From contig JBPCXW010000074.1 of NCBI GenBank assembly GCA_051008185.1, forward strand, positions 1-25,444: 25,444 bases of DNA, read 5' to 3'. Position numbers and translations under genes: made by a program. The stretch is from CAXMWX01 sp051008185. Lineage in GTDB: Bacteria > Pseudomonadota > Gammaproteobacteria > Eutrophobiales > Eutrophobiaceae. This document shows positions 23,106 through 25,444 of the stretch, in pieces; position 1 is the first letter of the stretch, and every line of letters starts with the position of its first letter. Under the pieces are notes generated by a model. The model saw only the letters and a program-made list of their open reading frames with translations. It made no database searches and had not been told where the DNA came from.

Positions 23106-23744
23106 TCAGTTGAACAACCAGGGTAACTGTTCCGTACGTCGCGCCTCATAGTCCTTGATCGCGTTACTGTTTTGCAGGGTCAGCGCAATATCATCCAGCC
23201 CTTGTAACAAACGTTGCTGCAAGGCCGGGTCAAAATCAAAGCCGATGACATGACCATCCGGCTCCGTCAGTGTCTGCGCGGCCAGATCAACCGACAGCCG
23301 ATACCCCTCATTAGCCAACACCTGTGCGAACAACTGATCTATCACCGCATCATCCAGCCGAACGGCCAGCACCCCGTTCTTGCCGCAGTTACTGAAAAAA
23401 ATATCGGCAAAGCTCGGGGCGATCACGCAACGGAAACCATACTCCTGCAAGGCCCAAACGGCATGCTCACGGGAAGAACCGCAACCGAAGTTCTCTCTCG
23501 CCAACAGAATCTCCGCCCCCTGATAACGCGGCTGGTTCAACACAAACTCCTCCCGCAAGGCCCGCCCGGCACAGTCCTGCCCCGGCTCACCGTGATCCTG
23601 ATAACGCCAGGCATCAAACAGAAAAGGCCCGAAGCCGGTGCGCCGAATAGATTTCAAAAATTGTTTGGGGATAATGGAATCCGTATCCACATTAGGCCGA
23701 TCCAACGGCGCCACCAAACCATTCAGAGTTGTAAAAGCTTGCAT
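23106..23744 (-). CDS. leuD: 3-isopropylmalate dehydratase small subunit
   Basis: 212 residues. The start MQAFTTLNGLVAPLDRPNVDTDSIIPKQFLK, GFGPFLFDAWRY and the loop NFGCGSSREHA are LeuD landmarks. With LeuC it isomerises 2- to 3-isopropylmalate in leucine synthesis. GAGGA lies 6 bases before the start. It follows leuC by 20 bp. The usual downstream leuB is absent; phaC follows instead. Confidence 0.97.
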   Translation of the reverse strand: MQAFTTLNGLVAPLDRPNVDTDSIIPKQFLKSIRRTGFGPFLFDAWRYQDHGEPGQDCAGRALREEFVLNQPRYQGAEILLARENFGCGSSREHAVWALQEYGFRCVIAPSFADIFFSNCGKNGVLAVRLDDAVIDQLFAQVLANEGYRLSVDLAAQTLTEPDGHVIGFDFDPALQQRLLQGLDDIALTLQNSNAIKDYEARRTEQLPWLFN

Positions 23745-23764
23745 ATCAGTCCTCTTTTATACCT

Positions 23765-25174
23765 TTATCTTGTTTGCAACTGCCGCACATCCACAAAGTG
23801 TCCGGCGATCCCGGCGGCGGCGGCCATGGCCGGGCTGACCAGATGGGTCCTGCCACCGGCCCCCTGTCTGCCTTCAAAATTGCGATTGGAAGTGGAGGCA
23901 CAACGCTCGCCACTACTCAGTTTGTCTTCATTCATACCGAGGCACATGGAGCAACCCGGTTCGCGCCATTCAAACCCCGCCGCCAGAAAGATGCTATCCA
24001 GACCCTCTACCTCCGCCTGCTTCTTGACCAGACCGGAACCCGGTACGACCAATGCCTCGGTGATATTATCCGCCAATTTTTTGCCCTTGACCACCTTCGC
24101 CGCCGCCCGCAAATCCTCAATGCGGGAATTGGTGCAGGAGCCGATAAACACCTTGTCCAGTTTGATGCCGGTGATGGGCAGGCCCGGTTGCAAATCCATA
24201 TAGGCAAGGGCTTGTTGTATCCCGGCTTTTTTTATCGGATCACTTTCGTTCGCCGGGTCGGGTACTGTAGCGGTGACCGGTGCCACCATCTCCGGTGAAG
24301 TGCCCCAGGTTACGCTGGGTGAAACATCAGCAGCATCAATATCAATGGTGCTGTCAAACACCGCATCCGGATCGGACTGCAACTCGTTCCAGTAACGGAC
24401 GGCCTGTTCCCAGTGCCCGGCGGCGGGCGCAAAAGGTCGACCTTTTACATACTCAATAGTCTTGTCATCCACCGCCACCATGCCGGAACGGGCACCGGCC
24501 TCAATCGCCATATTGCACAAGGTCATACGCCCTTCCATGCTGAGCCCGGTTATGGCCTCGCCGCTAAACTCAATCACATAACCGGTGCCACCGGCCGTGC
24601 CGATCCGGCCGATAATGTACAAAATAAGATCCTTCGCACTGACATGTTCAGACAATGTGTTGCTCACACGCAGCAACATGTTTTTGGCTTTTTGCATGTT
24701 CAAAGTTTGAGTTGCAAGCACATGCTCCACATCGGAGGTGCCGATGCCAAACGCCAGCGCACCGAGGGCACCGTTAGTCGTGGTATGCGAATCACCGCAA
24801 ACGATCGTCATACCGGGCAAGCACGCGCCCTGCTCCGGCCCCATCACATGCACGATGCCCTGCCGCTCATCATGTAATTCAATATTCGGGATCCCCCACT
24901 CTTTCACATTCTTGTCCAGAGTCTCCAGTTGCAATCTGGAAACGGGATCATTGATCACATCGCGATCTTTGGTGGGCACATTATGATCCGGCACGGCAAT
25001 ACTACCGTCCAATCGCCAGGGCTCGCGCCCGGCCAGTTTCAGCCCCTCAAAGGCCTGTGGCGAGGTAACCTCATGGATGACATGTTTATCAATATAGATA
25101 AGGCAGGTACCGTCGCCGTTATCCTGTATCACATGCTCATCCCATAATTTGTCGTAAAGTGTCTTTGCTGTCAT
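23765..25174 (-). CDS. leuC: 3-isopropylmalate dehydratase large subunit
   Basis: 469 residues, the normal length. DSHTTTNGALGALAFGIGTSDVEHVLATQT, the Fe-S motif GSCTNSRIEDLR and PGCSMCLGMNEDKL (three cluster Cys) identify the aconitase-like LeuC subunit, which carries a 4Fe-4S cluster. It is the first gene of the minus-strand run leuC-leuD-phaC-orf-darT-darG. The promoter must lie in the 88-bp gap at 25175-25262, shared with the divergent GST gene; no clear hexamers were picked. Confidence 0.97.
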   Translation of the reverse strand: MTAKTLYDKLWDEHVIQDNGDGTCLIYIDKHVIHEVTSPQAFEGLKLAGREPWRLDGSIAVPDHNVPTKDRDVINDPVSRLQLETLDKNVKEWGIPNIELHDERQGIVHVMGPEQGACLPGMTIVCGDSHTTTNGALGALAFGIGTSDVEHVLATQTLNMQKAKNMLLRVSNTLSEHVSAKDLILYIIGRIGTAGGTGYVIEFSGEAITGLSMEGRMTLCNMAIEAGARSGMVAVDDKTIEYVKGRPFAPAAGHWEQAVRYWNELQSDPDAVFDSTIDIDAADVSPSVTWGTSPEMVAPVTATVPDPANESDPIKKAGIQQALAYMDLQPGLPITGIKLDKVFIGSCTNSRIEDLRAAAKVVKGKKLADNITEALVVPGSGLVKKQAEVEGLDSIFLAAGFEWREPGCSMCLGMNEDKLSSGERCASTSNRNFEGRQGAGGRTHLVSPAMAAAAGIAGHFVDVRQLQTR

Positions 25175-25262
25175 CGTGTTTCAGTCTGATATTTATGCGC
25201 TACAGAGGGTGCATACTATGCTATTCTACACGACAGACAAGAACAATACGAGGAACATCATC

Positions 25263-25444
25263 ATGCGACTGTTTTACTCCCCCTTTCATAGTTTTATCCA
25301 TAAAGTTCTGGTGACCATCCATGAGGCGGGCCTGTGGGACGCCACCACCTTTGTCCCCACTTACCCGTTTAAAAACCGCGATGGCGAGGATCAGGGCGAC
25401 CGCTATTCCATCAAGGCCATCAACCCGCTGGGCAAGGTCCCTAC
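25263..25444 (+). CDS. Glutathione S-transferase family protein, truncated by the right edge
   Basis: 60 codons are visible from an ATG at 25263 with GAGGA 8 bases upstream. MRLFYSPFHSFIHKVLVTIHEAG and then INPLGKVPT form the N-terminal thioredoxin-like GST domain with the cis-Pro site beginning. The rest lies outside. It is divergent from leuC and is distinct from the GST at 15761-16384. Confidence 0.82.
   Translation, partial: MRLFYSPFHSFIHKVLVTIHEAGLWDATTFVPTYPFKNRDGEDQGDRYSIKAINPLGKVP

Noticed and set aside
23214..24203. 329-residue plus-strand open frame
   Set aside because: Antisense to leuD and leuC, both complete with their signature motifs.
1..25444. CRISPR arrays, tRNA or rRNA genes, integrase or transposase genes
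   Set aside because: None seen: no spaced direct-repeat arrays, no cloverleaf with anticodon features, and no transposase or integrase motif in the translated frames.

Overview
The window looks like a chromosomal segment of a Gram-negative proteobacterium, most likely gammaproteobacterial. This rests on the overall gene set (mtaB, msrA, a YcbL-like hydrolase, leuC/leuD, a class I polyhydroxyalkanoate synthase with a phasin, an osmolyte ABC transporter, PilZ and lipoprotein signals). Species cannot be assigned. Conserved housekeeping blocks of moderately high GC alternate with AT-richer accessory islands of toxin-like and defence-like genes. Intergenic gaps carry a dispersed, strongly hairpinned repeat.

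Layout. (1) 1-6670 is an accessory island. It holds a Fic protein cut by the left edge, a PD-(D/E)XK nuclease-like protein, a DUF4160/DUF2442 overlapping pair, a second Fic protein, a nitrilase-fold lipoprotein without its catalytic cysteine, and an AAA/DUF4143 ATPase. Palindromes, an 11-bp triple tandem repeat, a 26-bp direct repeat and two copies of the hairpin repeat lie between them. (2) 6672-13514 is mostly housekeeping: manC, a histone-deacetylase-family hydrolase overlapping mtaB, a membrane-anchored coiled-coil protein, a PilZ protein, a metallopeptidase overlapping msrA, and a phasin with its own promoter, PhaR-like site and terminator. (3) 13524-17048 is a minus-strand run: MBL hydrolase, GST, osmoprotectant ABC ATPase, fused permease/binding protein. 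(4) 17131-21342 is a second accessory island: a hairpin repeat abutting the 3' remnant of hsdM, then rhuM, a winged-helix regulator behind a large palindromic operator, and (minus strand) a DarT/DarG DNA ADP-ribosylation toxin-antitoxin pair preceded by a small unknown gene. (5) 21311-25174 is leuC-leuD-phaC on the minus strand, followed at the right edge by a divergent, truncated GST gene.

How it fits together. leuC, leuD, phaC, the small orf, darT and darG are all on one strand with gaps of 20 bp or less, or overlaps, so the toxin-antitoxin pair appears to lie at the tail of a metabolic operon. The hsdM remnant followed 16 bp later by rhuM suggests a decayed type I restriction-modification locus whose upstream part was replaced by, or lost at, a MITE-like element. 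The phasin and PhaC indicate polyhydroxyalkanoate storage, with a recognisable PhaR-type operator at the phasin promoter. The most unusual items are the small gene coupled to darT, the four-half-site operator at 18261-18316, the degraded hsdM-rhuM locus, the cysteine-less nitrilase lipoprotein and the structured repeat family. All calls are by eye; no database search was run.
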